Positions 1-6,321 are shown, numbered from the stretch's first letter. The stretch: 12,711 bases of DNA from DATLYF01 sp035575095 (GCA_035575095.1 DATLYF010000006.1:1-12711), one strand, 5' to 3'. Notes: generated from the letters alone by a model not told the origin. Program-made: numbers and translations.

Positions 1-303
1 GTCATCTGCCTGGCGCGCGGCCGCGGCCTGGCCCTGCCCCCCGCCGACATCGCCCTGGCCCTGCTTCACGGCGGCCTGCTGCTCGGCCTGGGCACGCCGC
101 TCTACACCCTCGGCGCGCGCTGGGTGACGGCGGTGGAACTGACTATCCTGGCGCAGACCGAGACCGTGCTCGGCCCGCTCTGGGTGTGGCTGGCGCTGGG
201 CGAGACCCCGGCCGTCACCACCTTGGTGGGCGGCGCCCTGGTGCTGACCGCGGTGGTCGGCAGGACCCTGGCCGGAGTGCGCAGCGCACCCGCCGCGGAT
301 TGA
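1..303 (+). CDS. EamA/DMT-family transporter, C-terminal part (5' end outside window)
   Basis: Open from the first base in frame 1: 100 codons and a TGA stop. The residues form three hydrophobic stretches: a segment around IALALLHGGLLLGLG, one around TILAQTETVLGPLWVWLALGE, and a final helix around TLVGGALVLTAVVG. The pattern E(x)ETVLGPLWVWLALGE followed by a GG-containing last helix is typical of the last two to three helices of the second EamA repeat in ten-helix drug/metabolite transporters of the inner membrane. The substrate cannot be read from this fragment. It lies 102 bp upstream of the carnitine dehydrogenase gene on the same strand, so it could be co-transcribed with it. A role in uptake or export of carnitine-related compounds is only a guess from position. 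Confidence 0.85.
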   Translation, partial: VICLARGRGLALPPADIALALLHGGLLLGLGTPLYTLGARWVTAVELTILAQTETVLGPLWVWLALGETPAVTTLVGGALVLTAVVGRTLAGVRSAPAAD

Positions 304-405
304 AGCCGCCATGTCGGCCGGCGTCATGCCACTGTCGCCCGATGTCAAGGCCCGCGCCCTGTCAGCCACTACCATCCGCAGCGAACAGCCCGAGGAGACT
401 ATCTC

Positions 406-1374
406 ATGCCTGATTCTCAGAACGTTCGCCGCGTCGCCATCGTCGGCTCCGGCGTCATCGGCTACGGCTGGGCGGCGCGCTGCCTGGCCCACGGCCTGGA
501 TGTGATCGCCTACGACCCCGCCCCCGGCGCCGAGGAGCGGCTGCGCGCCAGCATCGACAACGCCTGGCCGGCACTGACGCAGGTCGGGCTGGCGCCGGGC
601 GCCAGCCGCGAGCGGCTGCGCTTTACCGCCAGCCTGGAGGAGGCGGTGCGCGAGGCCGATTTCATCCAGGAGAACGCCCCCGAGCGCGAGGAACTGAAGC
701 GCGACCTGCTAGCCCGCATCGACGCCGCGGCCCGCCCCGAGGTGCTCATCGCCTCCAGCACCTCCGGCTTGCTGCCGAGCCGGCTGCAGGCCGACTGCAA
801 GCACCCCGAGCGCATCGTGGTGGGTCATCCCTTCAATCCGGTGTATTTGCTGCCGCTGGTAGAAGTGGTGGGCGGCCAGCAGACCTCGGCCGAGGCCATC
901 GCGCGCGCCAAGGCGTTCTACCAGTCCATCGGCATGCGCCCGCTGCACGTGCGCGCCGAGATCGAGGGCTTCATCGCCGACCGCCTGATGGAGGCACTGT
1001 GGCGCGAGGCGCTGTGGCTGGTCAACGACGGCGTGGCCACCACCGAAGAGGTGGACGCCGCCGTGGTCTACGGCTGCGGCCTGCGCTGGTCGCTGATGGG
1101 CACGTTCCTCACCTTCCACCTGGCCGGCGGCGATGCCGGCATGCGGCACATGCTGCACCAGTTCGGCCCGGCCCTGAAGCTGCCCTGGACCAAGCTGGTG
1201 GCGCCGCAGCTCAGTGAGGAGCTGATCGAGCGCGTGGTGCAGGGCTGCGAGCACCAGGCCGCCGGGCGCTCGGTGAAGGAGCTGGAGCGGCGTCGCGACG
1301 ACTTCCTGATCAAGCTGCTGGCGCTGGTCAAGGACTACTGGCCGGAGAACGAGGGGTTGCAGGGGCGGATCTGA
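406..1374 (+). CDS. cdhA: L-carnitine dehydrogenase (3-hydroxyacyl-CoA dehydrogenase fold)
   Basis: 322 residues, the usual length for stand-alone L-carnitine 3-dehydrogenase, which oxidises L-carnitine with NAD+ to 3-dehydrocarnitine in the cytosol as the first step of aerobic carnitine breakdown. Seen in the sequence: a Rossmann GxGxxG motif (residues 14-19, GSGVIG), an acidic residue D37 at the end of the second strand as expected for NAD preference, the IASSTSG segment (115-121), and the HPFNP motif (H141 is the likely catalytic histidine). A helical C-terminal domain follows, with the family-typical LRWSLMGTFLTFHLAGG stretch. The ATG has GAGGAG at 392-397, 8 nt upstream. The next gene is the thioesterase of the same pathway; in some bacteria these two activities are known to be fused. 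The 3-dehydrocarnitine cleavage enzyme CdhC is not in the window. The other reading, a generic 3-hydroxyacyl-CoA dehydrogenase, is less likely given the neighbour and the regulator downstream. Confidence 0.92.
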   Translation: MPDSQNVRRVAIVGSGVIGYGWAARCLAHGLDVIAYDPAPGAEERLRASIDNAWPALTQVGLAPGASRERLRFTASLEEAVREADFIQENAPEREELKRDLLARIDAAARPEVLIASSTSGLLPSRLQADCKHPERIVVGHPFNPVYLLPLVEVVGGQQTSAEAIARAKAFYQSIGMRPLHVRAEIEGFIADRLMEALWREALWLVNDGVATTEEVDAAVVYGCGLRWSLMGTFLTFHLAGGDAGMRHMLHQFGPALKLPWTKLVAPQLSEELIERVVQGCEHQAAGRSVKELERRRDDFLIKLLALVKDYWPENEGLQGRI

Positions 1375-1409
1375 GGTCCGCTCCTCACGTTCCTTTCCTG
1401 CGCCTTCAC

Positions 1410-1433
1410 GCCCTCCCCCCGCGCGGGGAGGGC
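1410..1433. repeat. Perfect 9-bp inverted repeat (hairpin) between cdhA and cdhB
   Basis: Arms GCCCTCCCC (1410-1418) and GGGGAGGGC (1425-1433) are perfect complements around the 6-nt loop CCGCGC. No T-run follows; the ribosome binding site of the next gene begins 7 nt later. It may be an RNA stability or processing element, or a copy of a REP-like dispersed repeat. Only one copy is visible in this window. Confidence 0.7.
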
Positions 1434-1452
1434 ATATGATGAGGAGTCCGCC

Positions 1453-1941
1453 ATGACCACCCCCTCCGCCCCCCTGCCCCTGCTCGATGCCACCGTGCTG
1501 TCGGAATGGGTGGACTACAACGGCCACATGAACGATGCCTGCTACTGCATCGTCTTCAGCCGCGCCGTCGACAACCTGATCGACTACATCGGCCTGGACG
1601 CCGCCGCCCGCGCCACCACCGGCCATACCGTCTACACCCTGGAGAATCTGCTGCGCTACCTGCTGGAGGTACGCCAGGGCGAGCCGCTCACTGTCACCGG
1701 TCAGCTCCTGGAGAGCGACGCCAAACGCTTGCGGCTGTGGTTCGAGATGCGCCACGGCGACACTGGCGAGCTGCTCGCCACCTCCGAGCAATTGCTGATC
1801 TGCATCGACCAAAGCGGCGCCTCCCCTCGCGCCGCGCCCTTCCCGCCCGGTGTGGCCGAACGGGTGCAAGCCCTGCAAGCGGCCCATGGCAGCCTGCCTT
1901 GGCCGGAGCGGGCCGGGCGCGGCATCGCGCTGAAGCGGTGA
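1453..1941 (+). CDS. cdhB: Acyl-CoA thioesterase, betainyl-CoA thioesterase type
   Basis: 162 residues with a single hot-dog fold. The N-terminal signature DYNGHMND (residues 21-28) matches the 4-hydroxybenzoyl-CoA-thioesterase type, where the loop around D21-H25 forms the active site. The segment YTLENLLRYLLEVRQGEPL and the following LRLWFEM strand fit the central hot-dog helix and sheet. In the Pseudomonas carnitine operon (caiX-cdhCAB-hocS) the gene next to cdhA is this thioesterase, which hydrolyses betainyl-CoA to glycine betaine and CoA. The position 78 bp after cdhA on the same strand supports the same role here. The ATG is preceded by GAGGAG (1441-1446) at 6 nt. The substrate is inferred from context; the fold alone would only support acyl-CoA thioesterase. 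Confidence 0.85.
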   Translation: MTTPSAPLPLLDATVLSEWVDYNGHMNDACYCIVFSRAVDNLIDYIGLDAAARATTGHTVYTLENLLRYLLEVRQGEPLTVTGQLLESDAKRLRLWFEMRHGDTGELLATSEQLLICIDQSGASPRAAPFPPGVAERVQALQAAHGSLPWPERAGRGIALKR

Positions 1942-1950
1942 ATGTCTGAT

Positions 1951-2020
1951 ATTAAATAACTAAATAGTATTTAATTCTAATTTTTTATTATTTTTAATCA
2001 TAATATCACATAGCTATAGT
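1951..2020. other. AT-rich island (about 87% A+T) with an 8-bp inverted repeat
   Basis: Only 9 of these 70 bases are G or C, while the flanking DNA is strongly GC-rich. It begins 9 bp after the cdhB stop and ends about 70 bp before the EAL-type gene. It contains a perfect 8-bp inverted repeat (ATTAAATA at 1951-1958, TATTTAAT at 1968-1975) and runs of T up to six long. It could hold the promoter and an H-NS/MvaT-type silencing site for the next gene, or mark the edge of inserted DNA. I see no clean -35/-10 pair. Confidence 0.85.
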
Positions 2021-2073
2021 CCTCCCGAAGGCACAGCTCCCCACGGGCTGTCAGCCCCGCGCACTCACGCTTG

Positions 2074-2083
2074 CCGAGGGAGG
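2074..2083 (+). promoter_or_regulatory. Ribosome binding site that fixes the start of the EAL-type gene
   Basis: The purine-rich stretch CGAGGGAGG lies 5-6 nt upstream of the ATG at 2089. The reading frame is also open from a TTG at 2071, but that codon lies before this site, so the ATG is the better start. Confidence 0.7.
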
Positions 2084-2088
2084 CCATC

Positions 2089-2907
2089 ATGCCGATCCAG
2101 GATCTGCTCCAGCACTTCAACCAGCACTTCGGTCACCACGCCCAGGTCATCGCCCAGGGCGATCCCCTAACCCTGGAAGACGGCTGGGTGGTGGCCAACT
2201 TCTTCGGCATGCGCCTGGTGCCACGGTTCGAGACGCTGCAGAACCTGGCCGGCGAGGTCATCGGCTGCCAGGCCGGCTACGATGCCTACAGCCCTCAGGG
2301 GCGGCCGCTGTCGAGCTGGGCGCCCTACGCCGTGGCCCTGGATGAGAACACCGTGGTGCAGCTCGATCGGCTGATCCGCACCGCCCAGGTGCTCAACGCC
2401 GGCCTGCAGGGCATCGATCGAGCGCTGTATTTGAACGTGCACCCGCTGCATCTACGGCAAGTCTCCGCCCAGCACGGCGCCGCCTTCGCCGAGATCCTGG
2501 CGCGGTGCGGCCTCAGCCCGCGCCAGGTGGTGCTGCAGTTGGCGGACACCGAGCGGCTCGAAGCGGAGCATCTGCGCCAGGCCCTGGCCAGCTACCGCGA
2601 GCATGGCTTCGGCATCGCCCTCAGCCACAATGGCGGCGACCGCAGCGCGCTGCAGGCCCTGCTGGCGCATGCGCCGGATGCCGTGCTGCTCGGCCGCGCC
2701 CTGCTGCGGGCTGCGGAACTCGGCGAGTCCGGCCGGCGCGAGCTACGGGCCCGTGCCGCCCTGATCCGCGAGCACGGCGCCCTGGCGCTGCTGCTGGGCC
2801 TTAGCCACTCGGCCCAGGTGACGCTGGCCCGGCGCGCCGGGGTCGACGGCTATCAGTGCCACGCCGGGGACGGGGCGGTGGCTGCATCACGCAGGGCGAG
2901 CTGGTAA
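2089..2907 (+). CDS. Degenerate EAL-domain protein, probably not a phosphodiesterase
   Basis: 272 residues, and one EAL-like domain takes up nearly the whole chain. The order of conserved blocks can be followed: GCQAGYDAY (59-67) in place of the EALLR block, LYLNVHPLHL (113-122) for the N-containing strand, VVLQLADTE (147-155) for the LEITE strand, GFGIALSHNGG (173-183) for the IALDDFG block, DAVLLGRALL (197-206) for the VLKIDRSF block, and LGLSHSAQVTLARRAGVDGYQCH (237-259) for the EGVET...GCDYGQGY end. The metal and catalytic residues are replaced: EAL is CQA, DDFG is SHNG, the KID lysine is gone, and EGVE is LGLS. Cyclic di-GMP hydrolysis is therefore unlikely; a binding or protein-protein role is possible, as known for other inactive EAL proteins. 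There is no signal peptide or membrane segment. The last about 12 residues do not resemble the family. The gene stands alone behind the AT-rich island. Confidence 0.78.
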   Translation: MPIQDLLQHFNQHFGHHAQVIAQGDPLTLEDGWVVANFFGMRLVPRFETLQNLAGEVIGCQAGYDAYSPQGRPLSSWAPYAVALDENTVVQLDRLIRTAQVLNAGLQGIDRALYLNVHPLHLRQVSAQHGAAFAEILARCGLSPRQVVLQLADTERLEAEHLRQALASYREHGFGIALSHNGGDRSALQALLAHAPDAVLLGRALLRAAELGESGRRELRARAALIREHGALALLLGLSHSAQVTLARRAGVDGYQCHAGDGAVAASRRASW

Positions 2908-2915
2908 GCGTACCC

Positions 2916-2942
2916 GCCGGCGCCGCTGCTGAGCGCGCCGGC
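2916..2942. terminator. GC-rich hairpin between convergent genes, possible two-way terminator
   Basis: GCCGGCGC (2916-2923) pairs perfectly with GCGCCGGC (2935-2942) around an 11-nt loop. It lies 8 bp after the stop of the EAL-type gene and 7 bp before the stop of the small minus-strand gene, the right place for a shared terminator. It lacks a T-run on either side, so it is weak as an intrinsic terminator. Confidence 0.4.
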
Positions 2943-2949
2943 TCATGGC

Positions 2950-3220
2950 TCAGCCACTCGGCTTGTGGGCAGGATGAGTCTCCACGAAATGCTTCAGCAC
3001 CAGCTTGAGCTTGGCGGCGTGCTGGAGGTCGCCGCGGGCGCGAGCCTGGGCGATGTCGTCGAGGATCATCCGCTTGATCCTGGGCACGCCGTCGGGCGTA
3101 TGGATGAGATAGTTGCCGAGCTCCAGCGCGACCAGCTGCGGCAGGTGTTCGTGCTCGGCAATGGCCGCTATTTCGTCTTCCTCCAGTTCGCACAGTGCCA
3201 GGCATTCTTCAATAAGTCAT
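2950..3220 (-). pseudogene. Small conserved-looking gene with a broken 5' end (frameshift or stop)
   Basis: On the minus strand a reading frame of 88 codons (3216 down to 2953, TGA at 2952-2950) gives a credible protein beginning LIEECLALCELEEDEIAAIAE and ending with the helical segment LKLVLKHFVETHP. It looks like a small acidic helical protein of a type I believe recurs as an uncharacterised family in gammaproteobacteria; I cannot assign a function. The frame has no ATG, GTG or TTG near its start: it opens with CTT right after an in-frame TGA (3219-3217). A convincing start, ATG at 3220-3218 with AAGGA 8 nt before it, sits exactly where one is needed, but it is out of frame by one base and meets a stop after two more codons. 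Removing one base or adding two directly after this ATG would restore M(x)LIEECLALC. So either the gene is frameshifted here, the sequence has an error, or it uses an unusual start. Confidence 0.65.
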
Positions 3221-3440
3221 GGGTATGGTCCTTGGTCGCACCGAGGGCGATCGGCAAAGGTTGCGCCGCAACGACGGCAGCAGAGATACACCGCTGCATC
3301 GAATGAAGCGCGGCTAATGCTTTCTAACGATTTGGATCATGACCGAAATATGGCCCTATCCACCATGGCCCAGATCATGGTTCGAGTTTCGATGCTGGGC
3401 TTGAATACATCTCCAACAATCTCATGACGAGGACGCCATC

Positions 3441-3950
3441 ATGACCGGTCCCAGGTCGACCAAGCACACCAACCACCTCCATCAGGGAAGGCAGGATCGC
3501 TTGCTTCGCGAGCTGATCCATGACCCGTACCACTCGAAACGCAAGCTCCCCGAGCCGACCGCCTGCCCCGGCTGCGGCGCCGTCTATCACGAAGGCCGAT
3601 GGAGCTGGGCGGCGCGGCCGGATGAGGCCCACCAAGAGCTGTGCCCGGCCTGCCAGCGGCAGCGCGACAAGGTACCGGCCGGTTTCCTGAGCCTGAGCGG
3701 GGCGTTCTTCCAGGCGCACAGGGACGAAATCATGCACCTGATCCACAACCTCGAGCGGCGGGAGAAGTCGGAACATCCTCTCAAGCGCATCATGGCCATC
3801 GAGATGCACGACGACAGCGCCGAAATCACCTTTACCGATCCCCACCTGGCGCGTGGCGCAGGCGAAGCGCTCCATCATGCCTACAAAGGAGAACTGGAGT
3901 TCGCCTATAGCGAAGAGGACCCCTTGCTGCGGGTCGAGTGGAGGCGCTGA
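3441..3950 (+). CDS. BCAM0308-family zinc-ribbon protein
   Basis: 169 residues. Two CxxC pairs, C42-P-G-C45 and C68-P-A-C71, form a probable zinc ribbon. A basic N-terminus (residues 1-40, rich in K, R and H) precedes it, and after it comes an alpha/beta region with AIEMHDDSAEITFTDPHLARGAGEAL, which looks like a small ferredoxin-like fold. The order and length fit the BCAM0308 family, which shares its zinc-binding part with the ribosome export factor NMD3. The bacterial function is unknown; soluble and cytosolic by composition. The ATG at 3441 has ACGAGGA (3427-3433) about 7 nt upstream. The 220 bp before it carry no complete gene on the plus strand. Its 3' end faces the regulator gene with only 12 bp between the stops and no terminator visible. 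In the bacteria I know, relatives of this gene sit with stress or low-oxygen genes, but I see no FNR/ANR box here. Confidence 0.85.
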   Translation: MTGPRSTKHTNHLHQGRQDRLLRELIHDPYHSKRKLPEPTACPGCGAVYHEGRWSWAARPDEAHQELCPACQRQRDKVPAGFLSLSGAFFQAHRDEIMHLIHNLERREKSEHPLKRIMAIEMHDDSAEITFTDPHLARGAGEALHHAYKGELEFAYSEEDPLLRVEWRR

Positions 3951-3962
3951 TCGCCATCCCCA

Positions 3963-4940
3963 TCAATCTAGCTCCGGCAGCGGCGAGCGGTCCTGGCGCG
4001 GCGACAGTCCGTAGCGGGCGCGATAGGCGCGCGACAGCGACGAGGCCGAGCCGAAGCCGCAAGCCATGGCCACCTCCATCACGCTCATGTCGGACTGCTT
4101 GAGCAGATGCCGCGCCCGCTCCAGGCGTAGCTTGAGGTAATAGCCGGAAGGCGTGTCTTTGAGGTGGACGCGAAACAGCCGCTCCAGCTGCCGCGCCGAG
4201 ACCCCGCCCAGGGCCGCCAGCGCCTCACTGTCCAGAGGATCCTCCAGGTGCTGGTGCATGGCCTCGACGATCTTCAGGAGCTTGGCGTTGTGCACGCCGA
4301 GACGGCTGGAGAGCTGCATGCGCTGATGGTCGCGGCGGTCGCGGATGCGGTCGTGGATGAACTGCTCGGAGACCGCCACCGCCAGGGCGTGGCCGTGCTT
4401 GCGGGCGATCATGTGCAGCATCATGTCCAGGGCCGCGGTGCCGCCAGCGCAGGTGAAGCGGTTGCCGTCGACCTCGAACAGCTCGTCGCTGACCTCGATG
4501 TGGGGAAACTCCTCGCGGAACGCCGGCACCGCCTCCCAATGCATAGTCACTCGGCAGCCGTCCAGCAGCCCGGCCTTGGCCAGGATGTGCGGGCCGGTAT
4601 CCATGCCGCCCAGCGCCGCGCCCTTGCGCGCCAGCATGCGCAGCCAACCGAGCAAGGGCTTGTGCTCGGCCTGCTGCGGATCGAAACCGGCGCAGACGAT
4701 GAGGGTGGGGACATAGTCCACGTCGGCGATGGCTGCCTCCGCCACCACGGTCATGCCGTTGCTGGCCGCTACCGGCTGGCCGTCCAGGGAATAGGCGTGC
4801 CAGGAGAACAACTGCCGCCCAGCCATGCGGTTGGCCACCCGCAGCGGCTCCACGGCAGAAAAAAAGGCCATCATCGAAAACTGCGGCACCAGCACGAAGC
4901 CGATCGGCTCCGGCCCCTCACCCTTGTACTCCCGAAACAT
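3963..4940 (-). CDS. cdhR: AraC-family regulator with GATase1-like sensor domain, probable carnitine regulator
   Basis: 325 residues. The N-terminal half (about 10-190) is a DJ-1/PfpI-like class I glutamine amidotransferase domain with IGFVLVPQFSMMAFFSAVEPLRVANRMAGR, LIVCAGF and GGMDTGPHILAKAGLLDG. The position of the nucleophilic cysteine of true amidotransferases is D-T-G, so it should sense a ligand and not catalyse. The C-terminal 100 residues are two AraC helix-turn-helix motifs (ALGGVSARQLERLFRVHLKDTPSGYYLKLRLERARHLL and SVMEVAMACGFGSASSLSRAYRARYGLSPR). This layout is shared by CdhR (carnitine), GbdR (glycine betaine) and ArgR of pseudomonads. The nearby cdhA and cdhB favour CdhR, which activates carnitine catabolism, but GbdR cannot be excluded. 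The ATG at 4940 is preferred over a GTG six bases upstream because the GAGG motif at 4951-4948 lies at proper distance only from the ATG. It is divergent from rfbB. Confidence 0.8.
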   Translation of the reverse strand: MFREYKGEGPEPIGFVLVPQFSMMAFFSAVEPLRVANRMAGRQLFSWHAYSLDGQPVAASNGMTVVAEAAIADVDYVPTLIVCAGFDPQQAEHKPLLGWLRMLARKGAALGGMDTGPHILAKAGLLDGCRVTMHWEAVPAFREEFPHIEVSDELFEVDGNRFTCAGGTAALDMMLHMIARKHGHALAVAVSEQFIHDRIRDRRDHQRMQLSSRLGVHNAKLLKIVEAMHQHLEDPLDSEALAALGGVSARQLERLFRVHLKDTPSGYYLKLRLERARHLLKQSDMSVMEVAMACGFGSASSLSRAYRARYGLSPRQDRSPLPELD

Positions 4941-4945
4941 GCACA

Positions 4946-4952
4946 CCTCTAG
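4946..4952 (-). promoter_or_regulatory. Ribosome binding site deciding the cdhR start
   Basis: Read on the minus strand, TAGAGGTGTGC precedes ATG at 4940. AGAGG sits about 6 nt before the ATG but directly abuts the in-frame GTG at 4946, so the ATG is the workable start. Confidence 0.6.
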
Positions 4953-5073
4953 GCAGAGCGTCGTCGCTTCCAGTCTAGGGCGGTTTGACCTACGCCGGCC
5001 AGTGACACCAGATTCGATCGCTCAGCACGCATGGGTACGGGACAGCCGCGCAACTTCATATGACCCTGCCGAT

Positions 5074-5102
5074 TTGACAACTGCGGGGATTCGCGCTGAA
5101 CT
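5074..5102 (+). promoter_or_regulatory. Possible promoter for rfbB (perfect -35, weak -10)
   Basis: A consensus TTGACA box lies at 5074-5079 in the intergenic region before rfbB. Seventeen bases further is TGAACT (5097-5102), which matches TATAAT at only three of six positions. The call rests on the -35 box and position. Confidence 0.3.
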
Positions 5103-5138
5103 TCGCCGCCATTCGCCCGTCATTCGAGAACATCGTTC

Positions 5139-6152
5139 ATGGCATACCGTCCCCGCAACGCCTTAGTCACTGGCGGTGCCGGCTTTATCGGCGCCAACTT
5201 CGTGCGCTACTGGCTAGCCTCCGACCCGGAGCTGCGCATCGTCAACCTGGACCTGCTGACCTACGCCGGCTCCCTGGACAACCTCGCCGACCTGCCCGAC
5301 CCCAGTCGCCACGTGTTCGTGCAGGGCGACATCGGCAACCGCGCCCTCATCGACCGGCTGCTGCGCGAGCAGCGCATCGACACCATCGTGCACTTCGCCG
5401 CCGAGAGTCACGTCGACCGCTCCATCGCCGGCCCGGCCGCCTTCATCCAGACCAATGTGGTGGGTACCTTCACCCTGCTCGAGGCGGCGCGCCAGTACTG
5501 GCTGAACGAGCTGCACGCCGACCCCTTCGATGTGCGCTTCCACCACATCTCCACCGACGAGGTCTACGGTACGCTGGGACGCGACGATCCGCCCTTCAGC
5601 GAGACCACGGCTTATGCCCCCAACTCGCCCTATTCCGCTTCCAAGGCCGGCTCCGACCACCTGGTGCGGGCCTATCACCACACCTACGGCCTGCCCACCA
5701 CCATCAGCAACTGCTCCAACAACTACGGCCCCTACCAACACGGCGAGAAGTTCATCCCCACCATCATTCGCAGCTGTGTACGCGAGCAGCCCATCCCGGT
5801 CTACGGCGATGGCAGCAACATCCGCGACTGGCTGTACGTGGAAGACCACTGCCGCGGCATCGATACGGTGATCCGCCACGGCCGCCTCGGCGAGAACTAC
5901 AACATCGGCGGTTGCAACGAGTGGGCCAATCTCGCCATCGTGCGCCACATCTGCACCCTGATGGACCGCCGCCGCCCCGCCGCCGCCCCCCACGAGCGGC
6001 TGATCCGCTTCGTCACCGACCGCCCCGGCCACGACTGGCGCTACGCCATCGATCCGCGGCGCATGCAGGAGGAGCTCGGCTGGCGGCCGGCAGAGACCTT
6101 CGAGAGCGGCATCGAGAAGACGCTGGACTGGTACCTGGCGCGGTTGGGGTAA
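5139..6152 (+). CDS. rfbB: dTDP-glucose 4,6-dehydratase
   Basis: 337 residues; RmlB family of extended short-chain dehydrogenases. It converts dTDP-glucose to dTDP-4-keto-6-deoxyglucose, the second step towards dTDP-L-rhamnose and other deoxysugars for lipopolysaccharide. Seen: NAD-binding TGGAGFIG (11-18), the FAAESHVDRSI segment (86-96), the catalytic STDEVYG (138-144, with T139, D140 and E141 as active-site triad), YSASK (Y165 and K169), NCSNNYGPYQ, and RDWLYVEDHC and RPGHDWRYAID near the C-terminus. All key residues are present and the length is normal. The ATG has no clear Shine-Dalgarno sequence (only CGAGAA nearby), so translation may be modest. The usual partners rfbA, rfbC and rfbD are not next to it: the neighbours are a regulator upstream and gamma-glutamyltranspeptidase downstream. 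The partner genes must be elsewhere, or the protein feeds another deoxysugar route. Confidence 0.95.
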   Translation: MAYRPRNALVTGGAGFIGANFVRYWLASDPELRIVNLDLLTYAGSLDNLADLPDPSRHVFVQGDIGNRALIDRLLREQRIDTIVHFAAESHVDRSIAGPAAFIQTNVVGTFTLLEAARQYWLNELHADPFDVRFHHISTDEVYGTLGRDDPPFSETTAYAPNSPYSASKAGSDHLVRAYHHTYGLPTTISNCSNNYGPYQHGEKFIPTIIRSCVREQPIPVYGDGSNIRDWLYVEDHCRGIDTVIRHGRLGENYNIGGCNEWANLAIVRHICTLMDRRRPAAAPHERLIRFVTDRPGHDWRYAIDPRRMQEELGWRPAETFESGIEKTLDWYLARLG

Positions 6153-6308
6153 GTCTGGGCCGCAAAGGCCAGAAAGCCGGCGCGTATCGCCGCAAGTGCC
6201 GGCCAGGCTGCAAGCGCCGGGCCACTGCGTGTGCCACCGAGCCGGAATTCCGCCTAGCTTCCGCCGCTGCTGCCGCCTAGGCTGAGAGGGTGTGACGCCC
6301 ATCGGCCG

Positions 6309-6316
6309 AAGGAGGT
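6309..6316 (+). promoter_or_regulatory. Strong Shine-Dalgarno of the gamma-glutamyltranspeptidase gene
   Basis: AAGGAGGT is a full match to the 16S rRNA tail, 5 nt before the ATG at 6322. The frame is also open from a GTG at 6292, but this site places the start at 6322, which also puts a proper signal peptide at the N-terminus. Confidence 0.85.
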
Positions 6317-6321
6317 GGACC

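Noticed and set aside
709..1887. Long minus-strand open frame across cdhA and cdhB
   Set aside because: It spans two recognised genes in antisense and its translation is repetitive Gly/Gln/His/Val-rich sequence without family features; a codon-bias shadow.
2044..2061. Small hairpin GGGCT/AGCCC upstream of the EAL-type gene as a riboswitch
   Set aside because: Only a 5-bp stem with a 3-nt loop and no conserved riboswitch core; too little to support a call.
2801..3205. Minus-strand open frame of 134 codons starting at an ATG (3205), overlapping the EAL-type gene
   Set aside because: It is the wrong frame of the small gene at 2950-3216 and runs into the antisense of the EAL gene; the product is Arg/Pro-rich noise.
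3331..3352. TTTGGATCATGACCGAAA as a possible FNR/ANR box for the BCAM0308 gene
   Set aside because: It does not fit TTGAT-N4-ATCAA: the half-sites have several mismatches, and it lies far (about 90 bp) from the start codon without a promoter next to it.
6153..6321. The 169-bp gap between rfbB and ggt with several GC-rich short repeats (CCGCCTAG at 6250 and 6273, GCCGGC words)
   Set aside because: No stem with a T-run, no -35/-10 pair and no credible small protein; the short repeats are within what GC-rich sequence gives by chance.
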